DNA of 17,926 bases from Gemmatimonadota bacterium (GTDB lineage: Bacteria > Latescibacterota > UBA2968 > UBA8231): contig JABHDC010000024.1 of assembly GCA_018673255.1 (NCBI GenBank), positions 1 to 17,926 of the forward strand, written 5' to 3'. The stretch's first letter is position 1. Each line of letters begins with the position of its first letter. The position numbers and the translations under genes are program-made. Shown here in pieces: positions 1 through 7,189 of this stretch. The notes beneath the pieces are model-generated. The model worked only from the letters and a program-made list of their open reading frames with translations. It searched no databases and had not been told where the DNA came from.

Positions 1-670
1 AGGCCCGCCAGCGAATGTCCGGATCTCCGGTCACCAGATAGCCACCTTCGCCGGTTGCCAGGATCTTGCCACCCATGCAGGAGAAGCCAGCCACATCGCC
101 CCAGTTGCCCACACTCTTATTCTTCCAGCGAGCCCCGTGGGCCTGGCTACCGTCTTCGATGACGGCAAGTCCATGTTTCTTCGCGATCTTGCAGATCGCT
201 GTCATGTTGGCCGGTTGTCCATACAGGTGGACGACCAGGATCGCTCGGGTGCGCCCGGTGATGCAGGCCTCGATGCTGGCCGGATCCATCAGTCCCGTCA
301 GGCGGTCGACATCGGCAAAGACGGGAATCGCTGACTGGTGCAGGATGCAGGAGACGGAGGCGCCCCACGTATAGGGCGTGGTGATCACTTCGTCACCGGG
401 CCCCACGTCGACACCCATCAGGGCCATGTGCAGGGCTGCATGGCCGGAACTCACAGCCAGCGCATGACGCGAGTCGTGATAGGACGAGATGGCGTCCTCG
501 GCCGCACCGATCGCCGGATGCCGATTGTCGAGGCCAACCATCTGACCCCCTTCCAATACCTTGACCACGCGGCTGATCGCCGTCTTGGTGAAGACGGGGA
601 ATTTGGGTGCTGGTGGGAGGCCGATGGGCTTGCCGCCGAGCAGGGCCAGTTTATCTGTAGAGGGTGCCAT
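1..670 (-). CDS. DegT/DnrJ/EryC1/StrS-family PLP aminotransferase (partial, C-terminus outside window)
   Basis: The first 223 residues of a protein whose family is usually 370-400 residues; the gene runs off the left edge. The start at 670 is preceded by AAGGAG about 8 bases upstream. The protein opens with the LALLGGKP segment common in this family. It has the PLP phosphate-binding region SSGHAALHMAL (around residue 74), the GDEVITTPYTW segment, the IEDGSQAHGA segment holding the cofactor-contacting Asp, and GGKILATGEGG with the predicted Schiff-base lysine K202. Family members transaminate keto-sugars or keto-cyclitols to amino-sugars in the cytoplasm, and some relatives are dehydratases; the lysine favours an active enzyme. 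It lies 36 bp downstream of the ceramidase-like gene on the same strand, so the two are probably co-transcribed. The exact substrate cannot be told. Confidence 0.92.
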   Translation of the reverse strand, partial: MAPSTDKLALLGGKPIGLPPAPKFPVFTKTAISRVVKVLEGGQMVGLDNRHPAIGAAEDAISSYHDSRHALAVSSGHAALHMALMGVDVGPGDEVITTPYTWGASVSCILHQSAIPVFADVDRLTGLMDPASIEACITGRTRAILVVHLYGQPANMTAICKIAKKHGLAVIEDGSQAHGARWKNKSVGNWGDVAGFSCMGGKILATGEGGYLVTGDPDIRWRA

Positions 671-706
671 GCTTCGCTCCTTGTAGCGGACCATAGTTCC
701 AGGTCA

Positions 707-2065
707 TCAGGGTGTACTGCCGGAAAGTTCAGGGTGATCCGTTAGATCCTGACTGAGGGCGATCATCTCGTCCCGCAGCTCATCATGAATCCTGGCATAC
801 GCCAGCGAGGCGCCCATGAGTGGAACCTGCTGCTGTGCGTAACCACCCCTGGCTGCTGTATCACGATCTGTCGCGTATCCCATGGCATCGTTGGTCAGCC
901 CCGCCACCAGCGTCACACAGTGCTCGGAGGCTGACACGATCTCATTGTTAATCGCCTGAAATACCTCAAAGCCACTGCCCAGCAGGGCGACGGGGCCCAG
1001 CTTGAGGCCCTGAATCTGTGTCGCTGGACGCAGCGTACCGCCTTCGGCCAAGGTGCGCAGCATCCGCTCAAGGCCGCCAATCAGAACCATTTCCAGCCGC
1101 AGTTCGTGACTGCCTTCATGGGCATCGAGCGTCTCGAGGCGTCTCTGCTTCTCGTGCAGCAATTCGCGCAGCTTCTGTTCATCCCAGTCGATGCGCGAGA
1201 AGACGGGTTCACGGGCGACATGGCGAATTGTGTCGACGTCGATGGGTTTCGCTTCAGCAATGCCCTGCCGCAGGCAGGTGGCGTAGCGATCGGCGATGAT
1301 GGCCAGCGACTTCATGGAGACATCGGGCGACTCGTGGGCAATGCAGGAATTGACGTCACCCTGGGCGCCTTGCACGAAGAGTCCGATGCAGTCGTTCTCT
1401 CTCGCCACCTCATTGCTGGCAAGGCCGACAAAATCTCCATGAATCAGCGTGTTTGCCTCACAGCACACGACCGGATGGCAGCTGAAGTGGCTGAAGAAGC
1501 CGATCAGCCCCCGGTCGGAATGAGCGGTGACCACGTGGCAGGTCGTGTCCGTCAGTTCAGGTTTGTCCGGTGCCCAGCCCGGGACCAGTGCCTCCTCAGG
1601 GGGGACACAATGACGGTCGTATTCACGGTTGATGGCGATTCCGGTGCAGGGCACTGCGGCCAGCCCGAAGCTGGCTTCCTCGCGCCGTTCCCATGCTTCG
1701 GTGGCGGCATGGGCTATGCGCCCTGGCAAAGTGTGCAGATAGGGCGGATCGGGATCACCCCAACCCTCGTAGTGGAAGGTCGTCGGGCCGCTGTGGGTGT
1801 GGGAGCAGCAGATCATGAGGGCCCCGGGTGAAATCCCCGTCTGCTCGGCCACTCTGGCGCGGATGTCCTGCGTCATGGCCAGCGGAATGGCGACGATGTC
1901 GCAGGCGACGAGGATGAAGCCCGTCGCGCCGTCATCGATGGCCATGGCCTTGGCCGTGAGAGGGTCATGGACACCCGTGCTGTGGCGGTTCAGGAAGGGG
2001 CCAAAACCACACAACTCAACCCCCACACGCGGCGTGATGTCACTGCAGGCGAAGCCGACTTTCAT
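707..2065 (-). CDS. Neutral/alkaline non-lysosomal ceramidase-like protein (NEUT N-domain family)
   Basis: 452 residues. The N-terminus (MKVGFACSDITPRVGVELCGFG) is the typical opening of this zinc amidase-like family. Further signatures are CCSHTHSGP (metal-ligand H89 and H91), FSCHPVV (H197), IHGDFVG (D211), VQGAQGDVN (around 231-239), LLGSGFEVF (361-369) and NDAMGYATDRD near the end. True ceramidases cleave the N-acyl bond of ceramide and are often secreted with about 600-700 residues. This protein has no signal peptide and lacks the C-terminal immunoglobulin-like domain, so it matches the shorter cytoplasmic branch whose substrates are largely unknown. The start is set by family alignment; the ribosome site is weak. 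First gene of a probable two-gene operon with the aminotransferase, transcribed from the candidate promoter at 2116-2144. Confidence 0.88.
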   Translation of the reverse strand: MKVGFACSDITPRVGVELCGFGPFLNRHSTGVHDPLTAKAMAIDDGATGFILVACDIVAIPLAMTQDIRARVAEQTGISPGALMICCSHTHSGPTTFHYEGWGDPDPPYLHTLPGRIAHAATEAWERREEASFGLAAVPCTGIAINREYDRHCVPPEEALVPGWAPDKPELTDTTCHVVTAHSDRGLIGFFSHFSCHPVVCCEANTLIHGDFVGLASNEVARENDCIGLFVQGAQGDVNSCIAHESPDVSMKSLAIIADRYATCLRQGIAEAKPIDVDTIRHVAREPVFSRIDWDEQKLRELLHEKQRRLETLDAHEGSHELRLEMVLIGGLERMLRTLAEGGTLRPATQIQGLKLGPVALLGSGFEVFQAINNEIVSASEHCVTLVAGLTNDAMGYATDRDTAARGGYAQQQVPLMGASLAYARIHDELRDEMIALSQDLTDHPELSGSTP

Positions 2066-2115
2066 GGAAGACTTTCAGTCTGGAACGGGTCGGGTTCAGG
2101 AGAGCGTCGCCACGG

Positions 2116-2144
2116 AGGATAAGACGGATGCCCATTCCTGTCAC
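2116..2144 (-). promoter_or_regulatory. Candidate sigma-70-type promoter for the ceramidase-like gene
   Basis: Read on the minus strand, GTGACA (2144-2139, 5 of 6 to consensus) is followed after exactly 17 bases by TATCCT (2121-2116, 4 of 6). This predicts transcription starting near 2109 with a leader of about 44 bases before the start codon at 2065. It is a motif match only. Confidence 0.45.
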
Positions 2145-2152
2145 AGACCGGC

Positions 2153-2190
2153 GCCCGTCGCCATGCCATACAGCCCTTGAACCGACGGGC
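2153..2190. promoter_or_regulatory. Inverted repeat in the divergent spacer, possible operator
   Basis: GCCCGTCG at 2153-2160 is perfectly complementary to CGACGGGC at 2183-2190, with 22 bases between the arms. It sits immediately upstream of the predicted minus-strand -35 box and also upstream of the epimerase gene. That position would let one regulator act on both divergent units. No T-run follows, so it does not look like a terminator. Confidence 0.3.
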
Positions 2191-2216
2191 ACCGACTAGG
2201 AGTTTCAGGCATGACC

Positions 2217-2235
2217 GCAGGCCGGACGGGCCTGC
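2217..2235 (+). promoter_or_regulatory. Short perfect hairpin in the epimerase leader
   Basis: GCAGGCC (2217-2223), a five-base loop GGACG, then GGCCTGC (2229-2235) form a 7-bp GC-rich stem ending 24 bases before the epimerase start and 9 bases before its Shine-Dalgarno sequence (AGAGGA, 2245-2250). It has no U-tract. It could stabilise the mRNA or bind a protein; no known riboswitch class is recognised. Confidence 0.3.
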
Positions 2236-2259
2236 CCCGACTCGAGAGGATCGACACCG

Positions 2260-3057
2260 ATGAAGAATGTGCTGCTGACCGGCACGAATGGTACCGTTGC
2301 CACCGCGCTGAAGCAGGAGTTATCCGAGACCTACAACATGACCGGCATCAGCCTGCTGCGCATGGATGCCGTAATCGGCGACGTGGGCCAGTTGGAGGAG
2401 CCCACGTGGACGGCGCAGATGGCAGAATACCGGACGCGCCTGATGGAGCAACTGACGACGGCATTGCGCGGTGTAGACTGCTTCGTTCACCTGGGATGGA
2501 ATACGCGAGGCGAGAACATGAGTCGGGGTCTGGACCCGCTGAATCTGCTCCAGACCGACTGCGCCTACCTGGCAGCCATTGAGGAGAAGGTGCCACGCAT
2601 CTACATGGCCAGCTCGGTGAATGCCTACGATTTCTTCCCCGTCCTCGACAAGAACATCGATCCCGTCACGCCCTACCCCGATACGCACGAGGACCCCTAC
2701 GGACACAAGCCCACCAGTCTCTACGGCATCAGCAAGCGGTGGATGGAGATGGCAGGCCAGTTCTACGTGCCCCAACTGCACCCAGGGCAGAAGATCATGG
2801 CCGTCCGACTGGGCGGGGTGAACGCCAAGGACACACCCGGCGCCGAGCCGGGAGATCCGCGGCGCCGGCTCTGGTGCAGCTACCGCGACTGTGCCGGCCT
2901 GCTGCGCGCATTCATCGAGTGCGACGACGATGCGGATGTGTTCTCCACCGTCTTCAATGTCTCAGCCAACCGCAGCCAGGGTTTCCCGCGTCCCCTGTTT
3001 GACACGGTGAATCCCTACGGTTGGGTACCTGAGGACAACGAGTCCGATCGCCCGTAG
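2260..3057 (+). CDS. NAD-dependent epimerase/dehydratase (extended SDR family)
   Basis: 265 residues, within the usual 250-330 range. The N-terminal Rossmann nucleotide-binding motif is TGTNGTVA (residues 7-14), a GxxGxxA variant of GxxGxxG. The FVHLGW strand is at 75-80, the catalytic Ser in MASSVNAYDF (116-125), and the YxxxK pair in LYGISKRW is Y155 and K159. The VRLGGVN segment (182-188) is also typical. Such enzymes act in the cytoplasm on nucleotide sugars or free sugar acids, for example uronate dehydrogenases, which are of similar length. I cannot assign a substrate. The start is supported by AGAGGA 9 bases upstream. It is divergent from the ceramidase-like operon and 203 bp upstream of the kinase start, so it is probably a single-gene unit. 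Confidence 0.88.
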   Translation: MKNVLLTGTNGTVATALKQELSETYNMTGISLLRMDAVIGDVGQLEEPTWTAQMAEYRTRLMEQLTTALRGVDCFVHLGWNTRGENMSRGLDPLNLLQTDCAYLAAIEEKVPRIYMASSVNAYDFFPVLDKNIDPVTPYPDTHEDPYGHKPTSLYGISKRWMEMAGQFYVPQLHPGQKIMAVRLGGVNAKDTPGAEPGDPRRRLWCSYRDCAGLLRAFIECDDDADVFSTVFNVSANRSQGFPRPLFDTVNPYGWVPEDNESDRP

Positions 3058-3099
3058 TACGGAGCACCCCCTAACCCAGGGCGCGCCATCGGAGACACG

Positions 3100-3116
3100 G
3101 TCCGGACTGAGCGCTC
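3100..3116. promoter_or_regulatory. Two adjacent 8-bp palindromes upstream of the kinase operon
   Basis: GTCCGGAC (3100-3107) and GAGCGCTC (3109-3116) are both perfect palindromes separated by one T. They lie in the 203-bp spacer between the epimerase stop and the kinase start, about 50 bases upstream of the candidate -35 box at 3166. They could be regulator half-sites, or a chance result of high GC. I see nothing else recognisable in this spacer apart from the candidate promoter. Confidence 0.2.
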
Positions 3117-3165
3117 GGGCCAAGCCTCTCCGTCACGATCTGGTCGCTGCACAGGGCGACCTCTA

Positions 3166-3194
3166 TTGGTGATCTGCTGATCTGTCAGTAGACT
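3166..3194 (+). promoter_or_regulatory. Weak candidate promoter for the signalling operon
   Basis: TTGGTG (3166-3171, 3 of 6 to consensus), then a 17-base spacer and TAGACT (3189-3194, 4 of 6). It would give a leader of about 60 bases before the kinase ATG at 3261. It is the best-spaced pair I find in the spacer, but the -35 match is poor. Confidence 0.25.
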
Positions 3195-3260
3195 TTGCCG
3201 GAGCGAATTACCCGCCTGCTGACGCCTCGAGAGAAGCCCGCACCAGTTCATAGAGAACCC

Positions 3261-4718
3261 ATGGCGAAAAACCCCCTATCGATCACCCGCCAGATCACCA
3301 ACAGTGAGTCTGGTCGCCAGCTGTTCTGGGGGTTTGCAGCCTTGCTGCTGCTGTTGGCCACGGTCTCTGCGGTGAGCTTCTTCGTTGTGCGCAATGCCTC
3401 CGGCGGCTTCACCGAATACCGCGAGATGGCACGAGATGCCAATCTCGCCGGGCGGTTGCAGGCGAACATGCTGATGGTGCGGATGAATGTGAAGGACTTC
3501 ATCATCACCGGCAGCTACAAAGACCTGCAGCAATACGCCGACTACTACCGCAAGATGTCCGGATTTCTCGAGGAATCACAGCAGGAGATTGCCCGGCCCG
3601 AGCGTGCCCAACAGATCGATCAGGTGGCCAACAACCTCAAGACCTACGTTGCCGCTTTTGATGAAGTCATCGCCCTGCGCGAGCGACGCAACGATGCGGT
3701 CTTCAAGGTTCTCGATGTGCGCGGCCCTTATATGGAGTCGAATCTGACGGCGATCATGACATCCGCCGAAGAGAGCGATGACATGGCCGCGGCATTTCAC
3801 GCGGGTTTGGCGATGAAACATCTGCTGCTGGCCCGACTCTATGTGGCCAAGTTCCTCGTGAACAACGACCAACGGTCCGTCGATCGCGTGCACCACGAGT
3901 TCGATTCGGTGCAACGACGCCTTGGCATCCTCGACACGGAGCTCGAAAACGAACATCGCCGTGAGATGCTCGGGGCCATCACCATCGCCTTCGGCGACTA
4001 CACGGCAACCTTCAATGAACTCGTCGAAGTCATCTTTGCCCGCAACACGATCATCAGCGACACCCTGGATCGGCTTGGCCCCGAGATCGCCAGCCATGTC
4101 GAGAATGTAAAACTCGATATCAAGGCCGAGCAGGACAGGATCGGTCCGCAGCTGCAGGCACGAAATACGCTGAGCATCTACATCGTCAGCGTCGTCGGCT
4201 CCCTGGCTCTCCTCGTCGGTCTCGTCCTGACCGCCGTCATCATTCGCACCTTCCTGAAGATGACCTCTTCCATCGACGAGGCACGCCAGGCCGCCGAAGC
4301 TTCAGCCCAGACGAAGGCGGACTTCCTGGCGAACATGTCCCATGAGATCCGCACGCCGATGAACGCCATCATCGGCATGGCGCATCTGGCCATGCGCACG
4401 GAGTTGAATCCGAAGCAGAAAGACTACGTCGGCAAGATTCACAGTTCCGGTCAGCACCTGCTCGGCATCATCAATGACATCCTCGATTTCTCCAAGATCG
4501 AGGCCGGCAAACTCGATGTAGAGCAGACCGAGTTCCGGATAGAGAGTGTTCTTGAGAATGTGGGCAGCCTGGTGGGTGAGAAGGCATCTGCAAAGGATCT
4601 GGAGCTGATCTTCGATATCGACCCCGATCTGCCGGGCAACCTGATCGGCGATCCGCTGCGCATCGGGCAGATCCTCGTCAACTATGCCAACAACGCGGCG
4701 GCGCGCTCTCGTTTCTGA
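3261..4718 (+). CDS. Membrane sensor histidine kinase, truncated in the ATPase domain
   Basis: 485 residues. TM1 is about 20-43 and TM2 about 304-330. The roughly 260-residue periplasmic part is helical, with two similar segments around 68-98 and 184-214 (both with an arginine/valine-rich helix, then K-x-F), as in helical bimodular (HBM) sensor domains. No HAMP domain follows TM2; a short linker leads to HisKA with SHEIRTPMNAI and phospho-acceptor H361. The HATPase domain starts (DPDLPGNLIGDPLRIGQ, 454-470) and reaches the N-box NYANNA (474-479), where NxxNNAxKF would continue. Instead it reads AARSRF and stops. The G1, F and G2 boxes that bind ATP are absent, so this protein could not autophosphorylate, though H361 might accept phosphate in trans. 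ATG 3261 is preferred over an upstream TTG (3195) because the latter has no ribosome site. The intact ancestor was probably a full or hybrid kinase. Confidence 0.88.
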   Translation: MAKNPLSITRQITNSESGRQLFWGFAALLLLLATVSAVSFFVVRNASGGFTEYREMARDANLAGRLQANMLMVRMNVKDFIITGSYKDLQQYADYYRKMSGFLEESQQEIARPERAQQIDQVANNLKTYVAAFDEVIALRERRNDAVFKVLDVRGPYMESNLTAIMTSAEESDDMAAAFHAGLAMKHLLLARLYVAKFLVNNDQRSVDRVHHEFDSVQRRLGILDTELENEHRREMLGAITIAFGDYTATFNELVEVIFARNTIISDTLDRLGPEIASHVENVKLDIKAEQDRIGPQLQARNTLSIYIVSVVGSLALLVGLVLTAVIIRTFLKMTSSIDEARQAAEASAQTKADFLANMSHEIRTPMNAIIGMAHLAMRTELNPKQKDYVGKIHSSGQHLLGIINDILDFSKIEAGKLDVEQTEFRIESVLENVGSLVGEKASAKDLELIFDIDPDLPGNLIGDPLRIGQILVNYANNAAARSRF

Positions 4719-4724
4719 TAGAAG
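4690..4724 (+). other. Abrupt kinase-to-ABC-transporter junction (deletion or assembly breakpoint)
   Basis: The kinase reading frame is homologous to its family up to about 4697, then changes to unrelated residues and stops at 4716-4718. In a different frame, open without a stop from about 4682, the residues just before the transporter GTG (4724) read SFLIEVWGYARPYR. This resembles the cytoplasmic lead-in before TM1 of ABC exporters. The transporter therefore seems to have lost its normal start and the kinase its end, with the join in the GCG-rich run at about 4695-4706. Confidence 0.6.
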
Positions 4725-7189
4725 TGTGGGGTTACGCGCGCCCCTACCGCCTGCGCACCGCCTTGTGTTCCCTGGCGACGATCGTACGCGCCCTGTTCAT
4801 GCTGATCCTTCCCCTGTTCTATCAGGAGATCTTCGACGGGGTCCTGGCGCCCGGTGGTACGAGTGCGCAACTGGCACGACTCATCGGCATGGTCGTGCTC
4901 GCCTTCATCGTCATCATCGGGGCTGATCTGGCCATGGCCTGGCTGGGGTCGGATCTGGCGGCCCGGATCATGGGCGATATCCGCCGACGCATGTATCTGC
5001 ACCTGCAGATGTTATCCGAATCGTTCTATTCCCGGGTCAAGATGGGTGATCTCATGTCGAGATTCACCAACGACCTGTTCTCCGTCGACTGGGCTGTCAG
5101 TATCAGCCTCGTGCAGACCCTCTTCTACTCTCTTCTCGTCACGGCCAGTGTGGGTCTGCTCTTTCACTTCGAGTGGCGTCTCGCTCTGGCCACCGTCGTC
5201 ATTCTGCCCTTGACCGCACTGGGGCCCAAGTTGCTCGGTCGTCGCGCCATGATCGCCAGCAGCCAGCGCAAGCACGAGGAGGCCGAGGTCGCCATGGTCC
5301 TGCAGGAGGACATCGCCGGCCATCGAGTCATCCAGGCCTTTGGCCTGCAGGGCCTCTTCTTCAGCCGCTTCGATGATCGCCTGCAACGACTTCGCGGCGC
5401 TGCCCTGCACTCCAATCTCAGTGGCGCCTTCCTCACCAAGGCCTCCGACATTGGCGTCATCGTCGTTCAACTCACGATCGTCTCCGTCGGTGCCCTGCTC
5501 GCCCTGCGGGGTGACCTGTCCAGTGGCACCCTCGTCGGCTTCCTCACCGTCCTGATCTCGGTGGGCAACTCGATCAAGATGCTGATCCAGTTGGTCCCCG
5601 ATATGATCGATGGCGCCGCCGGCATGCAACGGGTCAATGAACTGTTGCGTGAAGAGATCAGCGGGAGCGAATCAGCCGGCGGTGATCTCGAACGTGTCCG
5701 GGGCCGGGTCTGCTTCAGTGGGGTCAGCTTCTCCTACACGGGGGAGGAACTCAATCTCGCCGATCTGAATCTCACCATCGAACCCGGCGAAAGTGTCGCC
5801 ATCGTCGGCCCCAGCGGTTCGGGTAAGAGCACCGTCCTCGACCTGTTGACGCGGTTCTATGAGGCGGGAGAAGGACAGATCACGATTGATGGCCAGGATA
5901 TACAGGCCACCAGTCGGGAACGCCTGCGCCATCACATCGGCGCGGTCTTCCAGCAGAGCTATCTGTTCAACACGAGCCTGCGCGAGAACATTCGCCAGGG
6001 TCGTCTCGATGCCACCGACACGGAAGTTGAGGCCGCCGCACAGGACGCCGAGATCCATGACGTCATCCTCCGTTTGCCCCAGGGATATGACACCATGCCA
6101 GGTGAGGGTGGTGGTCAGCTGTCAGGTGGCCAGCGTCAACGGATCGCCCTGGCCCGAGCCATCCTGCGCGACCCACCCATCCTGATCCTCGACGAGGCCA
6201 CATCGGCCCTCGACCCGGCGACAGAAGCGGCCGTCAACGCGACCCTCGAACGCCTCTGTGTCGATCGCACCACCCTGTCCGTGACCCATCGCTTGAGCGC
6301 CGCCGCATCGATGGATCGCATCTTCGTATTGGATCAGGGGCGATTGGTCGAGGAGGGCCGGCACAAGGAACTGCTGAATCTGAAAGGTGTGTATTACCAG
6401 ATGTGGCAGGAGTTCGGTCTTGAGCTGACCGGTGATGCCCTGCTGGGTGAACGCGCCGAGACCATGGCCGAAGAGACGGCCCCGGTCGCTCCCGTCGAGT
6501 TGGCCGCGGAATTTGAGGACATCGACCGCGCCATGCAGGTGGGTGCCGACGAACTGTCTCACCTGATTCAGCAATTCCAGGCTGAAGTGCAGGCCGAACA
6601 GCAGGGGGCGCAGCGTCTGCGCGACGTGAATCAGCGCTGGGCCCGAGTCGTTGGTACCGACCGTCTCACAGGCCTGCCCAATCGCACCGCCTACCTGGAA
6701 GCCATGGTGCCTCGAGAGATCGAACAGGCCCAGCGAGATGGCGATCCTGTCGGCATCGTCCTACTATCGCCTGACAACATGGGCCTGATCAACGAGCAGC
6801 ATGGCCGCAATGCGGGCGATGCGGTGATTCGCGAACTGGCCAAGTTCCTCGAATCGATCACCGATGGTGAAGAAGTCCTGGGGCATCTCGACGGATCCAA
6901 TTTCGCGATTTCACGATACCCGGCCTCCGAGGCCGAAACCCTCGGCCGAGCAGAGGAATTGCGCCAGGCCGTCGATGCACACGTCTTTGAGTGTGTGGGT
7001 GCCCAGATCCATCTGACCATCTCCGCCGGCGTGGCCGCCATCGATACGACGACGGTGACCGATGCGCGCGGCAGTGCCGAAGAGATCTTCCACGTGCTCA
7101 ATGATGCCCTCTACGATGCCAAGAAGGGCGGCGGTGACACCGCCATCCTGGCAACTCCGGAATCGAGCGATGACACGACCGACCGTTGA
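4724..7189 (+). CDS. ABC exporter half-transporter fused to a degenerate GGDEF domain
   Basis: 821 residues in three parts. Residues 1-300 are an ABC exporter transmembrane domain with hydrophobic segments at about 12-33, 52-76, 128-148, 151-172, 240-262 and 266-290. Residues 325-565 are an ATPase with every motif intact: Walker A GPSGSGKST (362-370), Q-loop Q410, signature LSGGQ (466-470), Walker B ending D490-E491, D-loop SALD (494-497) and H-loop H522. After a glutamate/glutamine-rich, probably coiled linker (about 575-640), residues 645-810 match GGDEF domains: DRLTGLPNR, a GDAVIRELA helix, LTISAGVA and DALYDAKKGGGD. The signature reads DGSNF (723-727) instead of GGDEF, the DxDxFKxIND region reads SPDNMGLINE, and no RxxD inhibitory site is present. 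Diguanylate cyclase activity is therefore unlikely; a sensing or docking role is more likely. The GTG start has no clear ribosome site and may be an artefact of the junction just upstream. The partner is probably a homodimer. Confidence 0.87.
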   Translation: MWGYARPYRLRTALCSLATIVRALFMLILPLFYQEIFDGVLAPGGTSAQLARLIGMVVLAFIVIIGADLAMAWLGSDLAARIMGDIRRRMYLHLQMLSESFYSRVKMGDLMSRFTNDLFSVDWAVSISLVQTLFYSLLVTASVGLLFHFEWRLALATVVILPLTALGPKLLGRRAMIASSQRKHEEAEVAMVLQEDIAGHRVIQAFGLQGLFFSRFDDRLQRLRGAALHSNLSGAFLTKASDIGVIVVQLTIVSVGALLALRGDLSSGTLVGFLTVLISVGNSIKMLIQLVPDMIDGAAGMQRVNELLREEISGSESAGGDLERVRGRVCFSGVSFSYTGEELNLADLNLTIEPGESVAIVGPSGSGKSTVLDLLTRFYEAGEGQITIDGQDIQATSRERLRHHIGAVFQQSYLFNTSLRENIRQGRLDATDTEVEAAAQDAEIHDVILRLPQGYDTMPGEGGGQLSGGQRQRIALARAILRDPPILILDEATSALDPATEAAVNATLERLCVDRTTLSVTHRLSAAASMDRIFVLDQGRLVEEGRHKELLNLKGVYYQMWQEFGLELTGDALLGERAETMAEETAPVAPVELAAEFEDIDRAMQVGADELSHLIQQFQAEVQAEQQGAQRLRDVNQRWARVVGTDRLTGLPNRTAYLEAMVPREIEQAQRDGDPVGIVLLSPDNMGLINEQHGRNAGDAVIRELAKFLESITDGEEVLGHLDGSNFAISRYPASEAETLGRAEELRQAVDAHVFECVGAQIHLTISAGVAAIDTTTVTDARGSAEEIFHVLNDALYDAKKGGGDTAILATPESSDDTTDR

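Noticed and set aside
1106..1831. 241-codon plus-strand frame across the ceramidase-like gene
   Set aside because: Antisense to a gene with strong family motifs; no supporting start site or domain.
5012..5629. 205-codon minus-strand frame opposite the transporter domain
   Set aside because: Very Asp/Glu/Gly/Gln-rich antisense translation of hydrophobic membrane codons; not a plausible protein.
4724..7189. Active diguanylate cyclase
   Set aside because: The GG(D/E)EF signature reads DGSNF and the metal-binding Asp region is altered, so cyclase activity is not supported.
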